64,000 nt of DNA, from contig JANPYM010000018.1 of the NCBI GenBank assembly GCA_025890175.1, forward strand, positions 12,071 through 76,070. The letters run 5' to 3'. The stretch comes from Ciborinia camelliae. Taxonomy: Eukaryota > Ascomycota > Leotiomycetes > Helotiales > Sclerotiniaceae. A program made the translations under genes and the position numbers. Below, one piece after another: positions 13,533-23,952 of this stretch. Positions within the stretch are counted from its first letter, which is position 1, and every line of letters starts with the position of its first letter. The notes under the pieces were generated by a model. It was not told where the DNA came from and did no database searches. It saw only the letters and a list, made by a program, of their open reading frames with translations.

Positions 13533-14023
13533 GGATATACTAACTGTTTGTTATATAGAGACGAGTGGTACAGAATGAGTAGCGAAGAACGCTAGTAACT
13601 AGTTGCATATACCCCCCTAGTCACTATATTTACTACTATACACCCTCCTTTTTCATTTATTGAAACTAATAAAACTATTGAAAAGAGGTAGAAATTTAAG
13701 ATCGTAATACTTAAGTTATTGTGATATAGAAATGAACTTTCGAGAAACATTGAGATATTTGAATACCTAGATTAACTTCAAGAATTCAGAAGCAGCCATT
13801 AGCGAATGCTCAGGCAAACCTTTGCCGCAATTCTAAGCCTTTACATACTTCAATATATGCTCTATGGCTAGTTTTGCAGGCTGTAAGTTTCCGAAGCAAT
13901 GCACCTTCCCGGAAACTAATTGACTAGTAATTTCTCATGCAAATTATCATTATCAAAATGCTGCATTAACTAATCTTCAATTTCTTTAACAACGGCACTA
14001 GCCTCTAGCACCGTTTCAGAATC
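13533..14023. other. Intergenic region
   Basis: Presumed promoter of the upstream minus-strand gene. No other feature seen. Confidence 0.5.
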
Positions 14024-15090
14024 CTAATAGAGGGGGATACCGTTGGGACTTAAATTTACTTTCAACATCTTCATACATTTCGGATTATGCAAGTTGCCAC
14101 CTCTATGCGAGAAGCAATTATTTCGGTTCATGTTGACATTTCCAGGTTCAACGGTAGTATGATTTGAGTTCAAGCATGTCCAATTTCCACACAAATAGCT
14201 CAAGTGCCACTTCTTGTTGATGAACCCATCTTCTTTCATGGTATGGAGCAGAATTTTAGAAACTATACCAAAATTCAAGACAAGACTGTGTTTGTCATTG
14301 CAATCTTTCTAGTAGAAAGACTTCTGGATCTTACCGTAAGGATGCAATGTACCGATGGAAGTTATGCGAGGTGGCGGTGGCCCTGGATGGAACCAGCATT
14401 AGTTGTCTTCCCTGAAAGGATCTAGCGAACGATTGGTTGATTCAACTTGATTCCAACCACAGTTGCAAAGTCTGCGAATCGACGATACAATAATGCGCTG
14501 TCTTTCTCTGCATACAAGTTTATTACTTAGAGATATTCTGGTGGATGCATTCTGGTGGATGTATCAGCTAGGCGTGGGCTAATTGGAACAAAATGAGCAT
14601 TATTGGTAGTGCTGACTCCAATTATGCCCGGAAAGTTTTCCAGGGGGTTTAAATTGAATGATATCCGGATAAATTGATAATTGCTCATTATTTGCTTTTC
14701 TTGAATTTGAAAGCAGATAGATTACATCATCTCTTGAAGTTTTACCTGCAAGGTTGCTAACGTCTAGGGTAGCTGCTAAACGTTTACTTGTAGCGCCCGT
14801 CATTTCCACCTCACATGGATCTTCAAAGACAGGACCACGAGAGAAATAAATTGAAGATAGAGGTGCGCTTGGCCCTTCATAGGCCGGTGGTATAATTGAT
14901 ATCGTTGACAATACATCATAGGTGATGTCTGCCAAGGGTAGGCGATGAGGTCTTCGTCGGATGGTTCTTTTGTTGAACCCTTGAAACAATCTTGGGAATC
15001 TTGAGTGAGATCAATTACAATACGGTCATCCCTTGAAAGTGCATTCTTGCCACTGAATTGGTCATGCTTATCGGTTATTATGTTTTCCAA
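14024..15090 (-). pseudogene. Broken His-Me finger (HNH) endonuclease-like gene
   Basis: The 3' part (14278-14024 and the frame continuing upstream to about 14420) resembles the zinc-binding loop region of fungal homing-endonuclease-like proteins. It reads HLSYLCGNWTC, then NSNHTTVEPGNVN, then a Cys/His-rich tail with NNCFSHRGG and HNPKC. That frame is interrupted by TAG at 14309-14311 and TAA at 14399-14401. Upstream, coding-like frames at 15090-14950 (VIDLTQDSQD) and 14989-14600 overlap in different phases, implying a frameshift. An alternative intron (GTAAG at about 14335 to CACAG near 14288) would bypass the TAG but abandons a family-like segment. I therefore call it a decayed gene. Both stops could arise from CAG/CAA by C-to-T change. 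The family assignment is from recall of the motif. Confidence 0.6.
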
Positions 15091-16048
15091 GACCAGTTTC
15101 GGTTTCTCCGAGCCATGGAAAGACTGGCTCAGATCATAGTTATGGCTGAGAACTGGTATCCATAGTTGGAACGAGAGGTAACACCGTATGTTCCCTATCT
15201 CGGAAGTCGGTTAGAACTTGGAGTGAAGTCATGTTGAGCCAGAAACACAGTTTCGTGCTATTTGACAAAGCCCAGAGAATAAAATTGTGAAATTGTAAAG
15301 TTACAATTATATAGCTGAGGGCATAATAGTTGCAATGCAGGCGAAGTTTGAATAAGTACACAGGAGCGTAAGTATTGCGGTATGCCAAAGAGCGTGGATT
15401 TTGTATGAACTGGCAGCAGCAGCTAGGTAAGTGATTTCGAGATAAAGCGAATGTAGAGTGTATAGATAAGTTTCTGTTCTTGTGAACTGTGAAAGAAGAG
15501 AGACTGAAATGCCGCTTTGCTTGGATTGAACACAAGACATGGTATCAGATTCAATCGATGTTCTTCAATTTCATTTTAGAACAAACAACGAGCATGACTT
15601 ATGGCAATTAGGAACGTTAAGAAGTGAAGCTTGAATAAATATATGATACCAAGTGAAATTAGAAGAGGATTGGTTTTGACAGAGAAGAGAAGAGAGGAGA
15701 AGTGGAGGAGGTAAATCACATGTTTTTGACTGGATTAGGTTAGCTTCTTCTAGAGCGCACCTTCCCTCGTTTTCGCTCTTTCCTTATCCCTTATGTTGCC
15801 AAAGTTCACTTTCACACCCCGCATCTTAATTTAAGCAACAGAAACTTTTGAGTTCGCAAGGTTCTCTAAAACATCCCATCCAACCAAGCAACCACTCTCA
15901 GTGTGACGGCGATATGATCAAGAATTGATCAATATCCTCGTCTTAAAAATCCAATTTTAATCCTGGTTTCCTTCTTCATACGAACTTTCAATCTTCCGTC
16001 CAAGAAACAACGAGTTCTTCGTCTGAAAACTATCAACTGACAGGCAAG
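15091..16048. other. Intergenic region
   Basis: Minus-strand ORFs around 15140-15540 look like non-coding shadows (no domain, no splice support). The part near 15700-16048 is the presumed promoter and leader of the plus-strand zinc-knuckle gene. Confidence 0.5.
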
Positions 16049-17317
16049 ATGTTCAATTTTAAGTTTCCTGTTCCATCTCCATGTCAAAATTGCCGCCGTT
16101 TCCACTACGGAAATTGTCACGATGCTCCAAGACAATGTTGGCGTTGCAACGATTACAACCACATAGAGCGCTACTGTCCACGTCGTCGTACAAGATGGCC
16201 TCGTGGTCAGGCGCTTCCAGGAACTCGCCAATGGTGCAATTACTATGGCTTGGATTCTGATCCCGCCCTTCGGTGAGTGGACAATAGACCGCTACTTATA
16301 TCATCCAAACATTTCACTGACATTGCATCTGTTTAGATCCAAAGTTCTTCAGGCGTTGAAGGCTTCGTCAAGCTGCAATATTTACATTGATGACAATTGC
16401 ATCTATAAGGGTTGCGTAGAGCATCATTTCCGACGCGAAGAAGTGGGAGGTAGATCTTTAGCACAGAGAATGACACGCCGTAGATCCAGGTAAGCAGCTC
16501 TCACACAATGTACATATAGGCATCACTGAATCAAACAGATCCCCCGGTCGTGAGCAAATCAAGCGAGGCCGATCTCGTTCACCAATTCGCGGGAGGTCAC
16601 CATCACCAATACAAAGACAGTTCAGACCTCAGAGACAAGCATCTCCAGTTCGTCAAATCCGTGGTCGATCTAGAAGCCCGTTACAACAGCCAAGACAATC
16701 ACCACCACGCACGCCACTTCGACCTCGAGGACGATCTCCTGTTTTCGATGTAAGCGGGATTGCTTACACTCAGACTAATATTGCAGCAACAGGTATGAAT
16801 ATCTTTCGGCCTTCGTTTCTACAGAATCAAATTTTTCCTGCCAGTCCAAGACTAGCACTGGAGAAGCAAGATACGAAGCAAAGCATTGAGGTTCTGGTTC
16901 CCTCGAACACAATCAATCTCCAAGCAGCTCCAGCTTCTCGGATCTCACTGGGCGTAATATCCGCAAATGCTCCTCGACGAGAAACTGCGAAGGACTTTTT
17001 CGACCAGAAAGCTGCGATTGAGTCTTCTGTACAAGAAATAGAGGAAATTTACGTCGATGATCCGCATTTCGTGTTGGGGGTCAGAGAAGAAGCTCTCGAG
17101 AAGGAGTATGTCACCGAATTTATTTTCTATCTGCTAGATGCAATTGTGCTAACAATACTGACTCAGGATCCTCGAGGCTTACCAAAAGCGTATGTGGGAG
17201 GTTGAACTCGAACGTGTCGCTGATACGAACTACACAGAGGCTCCTGGACCAGATAATGTTTGGGATCAGAGTGTTGCCATATTGCGCGCGGCGAAGAAGA
17301 AACTTGTGGGATATTGA
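16049..17317 (+). CDS. Zinc-knuckle, RS-repeat protein
   Basis: Exons 16049-16272, 16337-16489, 16539-17105, 17167-17317; total 365 codons, 364 residues, with introns of 49-64 bases. The N-terminus has two cysteine clusters. CQNCRRFHYGNC is an atypical CX2CX3HX3C, and CWRCNDYNHIERYC is a canonical CX2CX4HX4C zinc knuckle, a fold that commonly binds single-stranded nucleic acid. Exon 2 holds more Cys/His residues. Exon 3 begins with an Arg/Ser-rich segment (repeated RGRSRSP and RSPSP motifs), as in splicing-related RS domains, then an unrecognised region. The C-terminal exon is charged and probably helical. A role in RNA binding or processing is inferred from the combination. I cannot name an orthologue. 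A GTAAG..GCAG stretch at 16751-16787 is better read through, because the frame continues. Confidence 0.8.
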
Positions 17318-18890
17318 AGCTCTTGAGGCTCTAAGTTGGAGAAAATGGAAGATTTTTGCATTTTGCTACTGTAAAAAAGACGAGAGAGAATGATATCGTA
17401 CAAAGATTTGGGGGAGATATATGCGAAATTCTTTCATTTGTGGAGGGATATTGACCTGACCTGATTTGATTGGCTGAAAAGCGATCAGGGGAAGACAGAA
17501 AGATATGGCATGGGAGAATGGCTCAGTGAATAGTTTTGCAGAATATTGCTTTTGTTTGATCAATGTATATACATTCTTTGTGAATGACTTAATCAATGTC
17601 CTACTTCTAATCGAACATTTCCATTCCCAAAAGAGCACTTTTCTTCTATCGTCTCAACCTGTTTGAATGGTATCAACGAATCCCCCAGGACAACTCATAT
17701 ACCCACCAGTGGGTGTACAGACTCATAAAACGACGTGAAAGTTGAATGTAACAAGATACTCGCAATACCTCTAACTTACTTTTACACTCCCAGACTCATT
17801 CGACTCGAATCATTCAAACAGATCAACCAACAAAACTATGCAAATCGATTTAAACAGAACCAAGTGACAAAGCTAAAATAATCATACCTACCTACCTCCC
17901 TAGAAAATTGTGGGAAAAATCAAGAAGCGTTCCACGAACCCGTGCATCCATGCACTAATGAATAACCTTCTCCTCGAGGCCATTATAGCATGCATTAGGT
18001 ACGCCTTAGGTGCCTAGGTACCTAGGGCTAGATACAGAGATCACGATTCAAAACGGGGGAAGTAGGTACCTTGGCAATGGCAATGGCTATTTATATTATA
18101 GATTATGATTTCTCGGCTGTGAGTAGGGACCTAGGTAGGTAGGTAGGTAGGTAATAATAATATAGATGCGACCGATGATCAGATCTCATTGGAGGTTGCG
18201 CCACGCCTTATGGATGTATGTATTTGCAAGAACTAGGGAGCATTATCGATGTTACTGGTAGGAGAGTAGGAGAGTAGTGCTAGCTGGAGTAATGATGTTA
18301 CTACCTGACAGGTCTACTATTACTAGGTAGGTATCTACCTAGGTACCATTGGTGATAAATGCTAAGCTAGTACTGCTAGCCGAGACGAGGTAGGTAGGTA
18401 GGTAGGCATGTAGGCTTTATCCAGGTTACAGTGCAGTAAACAATTGAACAACTGCCCATCCAGATTGATGGTACTCGCACCTACCGAGAACTACGTCTAT
18501 GTTATAGATTTCGCATAGTCCAGTCCAGGAAAGATCAAACGCGCCCAGACACAGCAAAAAATACTCTTGGAGACCAAGAAACGTTTTAAAACTCCTCGAC
18601 TTTCATTTATTCTCATCTATGGAAGTGAGCTGGTTACTGCCGAGCATCACTGGTATCTCATTTATCATCCATCATCATTGAATGATGTTTTACACATCGT
18701 CCAAGCTAAATGTAACCCAAACTCCCCCGCTCTATGAAACACCTTCGCAATGTATAACATGTTTCGACTGTTCGCTCGCTTTTAAACCTCAAAGCAAATC
18801 ATATCCATTCCCAGGTCCAAAAGCAAATATGCCACGCCCGCACCAATGCAAAGAGATATGCGCCACAAGAACAAGTAATAAAAGGCAAAA
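17318..18890. other. Intergenic region rich in CCTA/TAGG microsatellites
   Basis: No gene supported. Tandem TAGG/CCTA copies occur near 17885-17905, 18000-18030, 18130-18153, 18325-18345 and 18388-18406. The stretch lies between convergent genes, so it should contain both 3' ends. Confidence 0.7.
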
Positions 18891-20549
18891 TCATTCATGA
18901 ACTGCACGCCAACCCTCCTGTTCTAAAGCCCACTTAACAGCCTCGTAAACATCTCCGACGATTGCCTTGGGCTTATGGGCAGGTACTGTGCCACTTCTAT
19001 AAACACCCGTCTTGACCAGAATGGAAGTCCAGTCTGTACCGTGAGATGATTCGAATTCATTAGCACCGCGAATATCCGATTCTGGATTATCGCCGACCAT
19101 GAATACGCGCTTCAGGTGTGGGACCTTTCGCTTGACTTCGCCACTACCACCGAGCATATTTGTACGATACTTTTGGAGTATGCGCTCAGCATATTTGTAT
19201 GTGGCTGCATGTGGCTTACCAATAACAGTGCGTTCGAGCTTTGCACCACCAGTAGTAGCATTCCAAACTCCTTCGAGAGATGCTTGGAAACCACCTTGAC
19301 CAAGACGGGGCATGTGGTGATTAGTTGCCCAAAACACATCTGGGTTTGAGAAGAAGAGCTTTGGTTGATCATCTTGTTGCCAGCCATTGTTGAGGAGTGA
19401 GGCGTCGCCGTTCTTGGAGGAATAGGTACCCAGAATACCCTTTTCTGATAGGAGAAGGTCAAGTACGACTTGAAGATCCAAGGCCCAATCACGAGGATCA
19501 TTGAAGATCATGATGGCATCGAACTTGAGAGATTGAGACGGATTTTCGAGATCAACGGGTCTGGGTAGAGGTCTGGTAGCCTTGTTGTAATACTCGCTGA
19601 ATATTTGGTTGAAGGGCCAGATTGTAGGATAAGCCATGAGAATGTCACCTGGAGTAACAACTTTGGTAAAGCCATACCTGTATCATCTGATATTAGCATT
19701 TTCCAAAAAAGCTTTAGTCATTGTTCAGTGTCTTGAGCCAACTCAATGTCTCAAACTGAGTAAATATACCAATTAATTTCAGTATATCAAACAGATTCGG
19801 GAAATGAAAGGAATTCAAGAATCAAGAACCCCGAATTGAATAAGAAGAGATGTGGACTAACATTTCTGCAACCTTGCGACATTTGTCTCCATCTCCACCA
19901 GTAACAAGAACTGTCTTGTCTTTAAGACTCTCCGCAGTATCAGATTCCTCAACAAGTTGTTTGAATGGTGTATGAGATTGAACAAAGTTCTCTTCGCTAA
20001 GAGGAACATTGAGCTTCTTGCTCAACTCTACAACACGTGCACTCTCATGTTTGCCTCCTCCATTGGTCAGAAGAATGAAGGGGATGTTGTTTGAATGGAG
20101 TAGGTTTAGGGCTTCGGATGCTCCAGGGATTGGTGAGGATGATCGAAGTAGGACACCATCAATGCTATAACCAGTTAGATTGGAAGGTATATATGAAGAT
20201 AGAGGAAGTATACATACTCAAAAGCAAAAGCAAAGCCTGGTAGAGGGTTTGTAGTTACAGGAGTTGCGGAGCTAGACTGGCGTTGATGTGTAGTTGGAGC
20301 CATTACAACTCTTCTTGACTGTTTTGAGGAGCAAGAAGTGGATAAAGAAGGGGGAGAAGAGGATGGGAAGCGGGAAGTATATATAGAACTTTGTTGGACA
20401 TAAGATGGCTGAGCAGGGTTGGAGATAAAGCTGACTATCCTATTTACAGGCTTCCCGCTTCTTAATATCATCGGGTTCAACAACTGGAAAGGCCGGGAGT
20501 TCACGGATACCTGAGATGCCTGACGGGATATCTGACCGATAAGGGACAT
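18891..20549 (-). CDS. HAD-superfamily hydrolase, CECR5/YKR070W type
   Basis: Exons (minus): 20549-20218, 20164-19862, 19677-18891; 474 codons, 473 residues. The first ~90 residues are rich in Ser, Arg and Gln with almost no acidic residues, like a mitochondrial presequence. HAD motif I is DIDGVLLR at residues 111-118, its first Asp codon split by intron 1. Motif II is LLTNGGG. The C-terminal motif is VGDNPESDIRGAN (GDxxxxD). The long cap between motifs matches class IIA HADs. The family includes yeast YKR070W and human HDHD5 (CECR5), thought mitochondrial; the physiological substrate is not established. Phosphatase activity is inferred from the conserved Asp residues. The 184-base intron 2 is longer than its neighbours. 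Confidence 0.93.
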
Positions 20550-20917
20550 GATTTAGATTTGGATGTGGATGCTACAAATCGAAGAATGTTTGGATGGATG
20601 GGATTGAGGCATATGCCATGTGAAGGGTGAATCGTGAAGGGGGTGAGGCGGGTAAAGTAGTAATAAGTGAGTTGGTGTGTAGAGTGGACATGGATATATT
20701 TTTTGGTGTTTACTTTACCTATGTATGGTTATCTTTTATCTCTAATGTGGTCCAAGCTTCATTTCAGGGGTCCCCGCCGAGTGCCGCAATACTCCTGACA
20801 GTTCAAATTACTACCCAGACAGTCAGGTGTGTTGCATGACCAAAGCCATTTAAGTTACCTATACATTTTTACCTTTCCTTTCACTCGGATTTCCTCATTT
20901 GCCTTATCTCTGGGTCT

Positions 20918-21108
20918 GGATGGGAGAATGGGAGGATGGGAGGATGGGACTCGGGAGAATAGGAGGATGGGACTCGGGAGGATGTGAGGATGGGAGGATG
21001 GGAGGATGGGACTCGGGAGAATAGGAGGATGGGACTCGGGAGAATAGGAGGATGGGACTCGGGAGGATGTGAGGATGGGACTCGGGAGAATAGGAGGATG
21101 GGAGGATT
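20918..21108. repeat. G-rich minisatellite
   Basis: Interleaved copies of GGGAGGAT, GGGACTCGGGAGAATAGGA and GGGACTCGGGAGGATGTGA form a higher-order array of about 190 bases. The plus strand is purine-rich. ORFs on either strand here are repeat artefacts. Confidence 0.93.
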
Positions 21109-21169
21109 ATTAACACATACACCAGTACTAGGTAGGGAGTAGGGCAGATATTATATTACATCATCTGAC

Positions 21170-21212
21170 ATGCTGATGCTGATGCTGATGCCGATGCCGA
21201 TGCCGATGCCAA
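21170..21212. repeat. GATGCT/GATGCC hexanucleotide microsatellite
   Basis: About three GATGCT units are followed by about three to four GATGCC units. Confidence 0.9.
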
Positions 21213-21797
21213 CACATAACATACCGGTATCTGTTGAGAACCATCTCGAGATCCATGGTCTTTTCAAAAATGGCCCTTGATGAGAACATTATTGTAGCGG
21301 ACGGGGACTTGAACTTGAATTTGAATTTGAACTTGAACTGGGGAAGATATGTACCCCGATTCCAGATTGGAATCCTTGACTGAAATGGCTCTCAATTGGG
21401 TATATCACATCTCATTCAGATATCGGGATGATGGCAAAGTTACCTCCCTTTCCCTATCTATAGTTCACACTATCTTTACTTGAAGCAATTACTTGTTGGA
21501 AATTCATTAGTTGGGGTCCACTTCCTCAAGACTGTGCATATCTCGATTCTCCATCTGTATCTGTATCTGTATCTGATATGTTACATACACGTGTTTATAT
21601 ATAACATGCCGGGAACAATGAGGCTGAAGCTGCCGCTTACGGCAAATAGGTACAGGAGATAATATCCGTCGAATGGGACGGGACCATTTGGCATATGTAA
21701 TAAATAAATCTTATGTCAATATTATGTAATCATCAAACCACTCAACGCGATAATTCGCGGTCGATCGCGCTTCCCTTTCATTTCACTTGAAAGCATA

Positions 21798-22175
21798 AAG
21801 GCGCGTTCGGATCGATTTTTTATTTTGTAGGCAATATAAATTAAGCGGTCGATTTTAGCCTAAATTTATGATTTCATAATTTTCACAAAACATTATAAAT
21901 AACATTTTGTAAACAAAAGTTAATCAAATCTCCATTAAAGATTTAACAAAATTACTATACAAATTTAAACATTTTGTAATAATTGTAAATTCACATTTTG
22001 TAAAACTAATATTACGAACATCAATGTTCAATAAATTATATTTGTAAGTTATAATATTACAATGATATTAATTCTTATCATAATTAATTTTATTAACAAT
22101 ATTCGCATTCGAATCAGCCTATATTGTTTACAAATATACACAACATCGATTCAAAAAAGCGATCCGAACGCGCCC
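21798..22175. mobile_element. MITE with TA target-site duplication
   Basis: A 378-base element. The left end is AAGGCGCGTTCGGATCG and the right end, reverse-complemented, is GGGCGCGTTCGGATCG, each followed inward by a T-run. Both ends are flanked by TA (21796-21797 and 22176-22177), as expected for Tc1/mariner-type insertion. The interior is A/T-rich without an ORF, so it is non-autonomous. It lies about 380 bases upstream of the 22559 gene. Confidence 0.85.
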
Positions 22176-22558
22176 TAAACCTGGAAAGTTGCACAAGCCC
22201 CTCTTTCACTTTCATTATACTATTCTGCATAACTCTCAACCTCTAATTCCCGTTTGATATCAAATCAATCGTCATCATCATCATCGTCATCTCCTTCTCT
22301 AAATTATTAAATTCATATCATTCAATTCACTTTTTGAGTACAGTACAATACAGCATTTCGAGTGCAATACGGCACTGCGAGGGCATTAATAAAACAATTT
22401 GGATCTCTCCGTCCTTTGGCCCCAAGAACACCTTTCGACTTTTTGGCAAGAAACCAAATACGGTCTTATACAATTAAACCGAACGAACCCTCACCTCATC
22501 AACAGTAAAAGCATCTCCTCGATTCCCCTTACGATCTCACACATCCACAATAACCATC

Positions 22559-23317
22559 ATGCCCGCCCGGCAAGCAAAACGTCCCTACGCCGGCTCCCAA
22601 CCCCAAATAACCTCTTATTTCACCCCAGGCTCTACATCCCTCCCCGCACCCCCTCCCTCCTCTCAATATCAACCCACTATCCCGGGCCCCATCCAATCAT
22701 CCCTCCTATCCGTCGGCATGCGCGTGCGCAAATCCGTTCCTGAAGGTTACAAAACCGGTTCTTATTCTGCCTTTAATCTATTCTCAGACACCACACCTGC
22801 AACCAAATCCCACATTTCTTCCGCGTCCCCCGTGTCGACTGCTGCGCCAACGAAATACAAAGGAGCGAGACCCCGCGCGGTCAACAGAGAACTGACACCT
22901 TTCTGCGGTTTGATGAAGGTGGGGGGCATGAGCGTGCAGGGCTACAATGAATCGGGAGAGGCGATTGAAGATGGAGATGAAGAGGAATACGAAGAGGCAG
23001 TATGGGCTAGTAGTCAAGAGAGCATGATGAGTAATGATAGCGCGGGAAGCTACGGGGGTGGCAATGGAACCAAGAGGCGATTTAGCGACGAAGAGGCAGA
23101 GAATGCTGATATATTTGGAGGTGGAAATGAGGGAGGAGCCTTGATGAATGCTGGAGATAGAAGAATTGCGATGCCCAAGACGAGGAAGGGTGAGAAGGGT
23201 AGTGGAGGGGGCATGTCGATGGGATTTGGCGGAGACGAGAATTCGGATGTCGATTTTGGAGAGGCGGACTTTTTGGATTATGGTTTGGTGGAGGAGGTTC
23301 AGATGGGTGGCGTTTGA
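22559..23317 (+). CDS. Spd1/Dif1-like ribonucleotide reductase regulator with PIP box
   Basis: A single exon of 252 residues. Near the N-terminus QPQITSYF (residues 14-21) fits the PCNA-interacting PIP-box consensus QxxIxx(F/Y)F. VGMRVRKSVPEGYKTG (about residues 52-67) resembles the Hug-type segment of fungal Sml1/Dif1/Spd1 proteins, which restrain or relocalise ribonucleotide reductase. The rest is low-complexity: an acidic tract near 142-150, Ser/Gly-rich linkers, KRRFSDEE, and an acidic C-terminus ending in a short helix-like segment. Fission yeast Spd1 is destroyed through PCNA-linked CRL4-Cdt2, so the PIP box suggests a similar S-phase or damage switch; this is inference. The start fits, with a long A/C-rich leader and CATCATG context. 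The long minus ORF over 22784-23503 is a shadow. Confidence 0.75.
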   Translation: MPARQAKRPYAGSQPQITSYFTPGSTSLPAPPPSSQYQPTIPGPIQSSLLSVGMRVRKSVPEGYKTGSYSAFNLFSDTTPATKSHISSASPVSTAAPTKYKGARPRAVNRELTPFCGLMKVGGMSVQGYNESGEAIEDGDEEEYEEAVWASSQESMMSNDSAGSYGGGNGTKRRFSDEEAENADIFGGGNEGGALMNAGDRRIAMPKTRKGEKGSGGGMSMGFGGDENSDVDFGEADFLDYGLVEEVQMGGV

Positions 23318-23952
23318 AGGAAAGCAGGACATGATACGCCTTGTCGGCGAGTCTGGGTAGCCTTTGCATAACATAGCATAGCATGGGAAGTGGGAAGTGG
23401 GAATTGTAATATTGGTATTAATGGTTAGGGACGAGACATCTCGATTACATACATTTGGGAAGGCGTTTTCTGGATGGATTACTTGGGCGTCCTTGCACGG
23501 CATAGAGCTGCAACATCTGGGCAGGCAGTGCTGGTATTTGATTCGTTTTATGTATCTTTATATGGGCATGGCCTTCCTGTAGTTATATCTGCTTTTACAT
23601 AATCAACCATTGATGTTCATACAATTTCTGCATTACGTGGGATCCTTTAAAATGCTAGTATTACAATTTCGGAAATAATGTTGTCTATTGAGCTCGGAAA
23701 AAGCAAGTGGGATTACCTCACCTCATTATTATTTGTAAAGAAATTACTTGCCGCAATACCTACTATGTATACTTACAACCATACGTAGCCCATATAGTAG
23801 ACCGAGAAGTTAGATTGATGCAAAAATTAAGCTCTAGTCCTTCTCCAGACCCAGTTAAAAAGCTCCGCGTTCTTCTGCTTCATTTTTTGACCTCCACGCA
23901 TAAATTGCCCCAGTATACCAAGTGATCTGTTGTCAGGCCGTGGTAAGAGTAC
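23318..23952. other. Intergenic region between convergent genes
   Basis: Expected 3' ends of both neighbours; no further feature. If the Gemin2-like gene has a last small intron, its final codons could fall at 23885-23915. Confidence 0.5.

Larger units (their letters stand above)
20550..22558. other. Intergenic region with minisatellite and MITE
   Basis: The divergent-promoter interval between the HAD gene and the RNR-regulator gene. It holds a GGGACTCGGG minisatellite, a GATGCT/GATGCC microsatellite and a TA-flanked MITE, each listed separately. No other coding region is supported. Confidence 0.6.

Noticed and set aside
15140..15540. Minus ORFs of 131 and 77 codons
   Set aside because: Overlap in different frames, no domain, no splice support; probably intergenic.
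16751..16787. Possible intron GTAAGC..GCAG in the zinc-knuckle gene
   Set aside because: Only 37 bases; removing it breaks the frame, while reading through keeps one frame to the next good donor.
20918..21108. CRISPR-like repeat-spacer pattern
   Set aside because: Units are contiguous minisatellite variants without unique spacers, in a fungal genome.
20904..21122. 72-codon minus ORF with repeated Pro-Glu-Ser-His
   Set aside because: Translation of the G-rich minisatellite.
22784..23503. 239-codon minus ORF
   Set aside because: Antisense shadow of the Spd1/Dif1-like gene; His/Ser/Ile-rich composition without domain.
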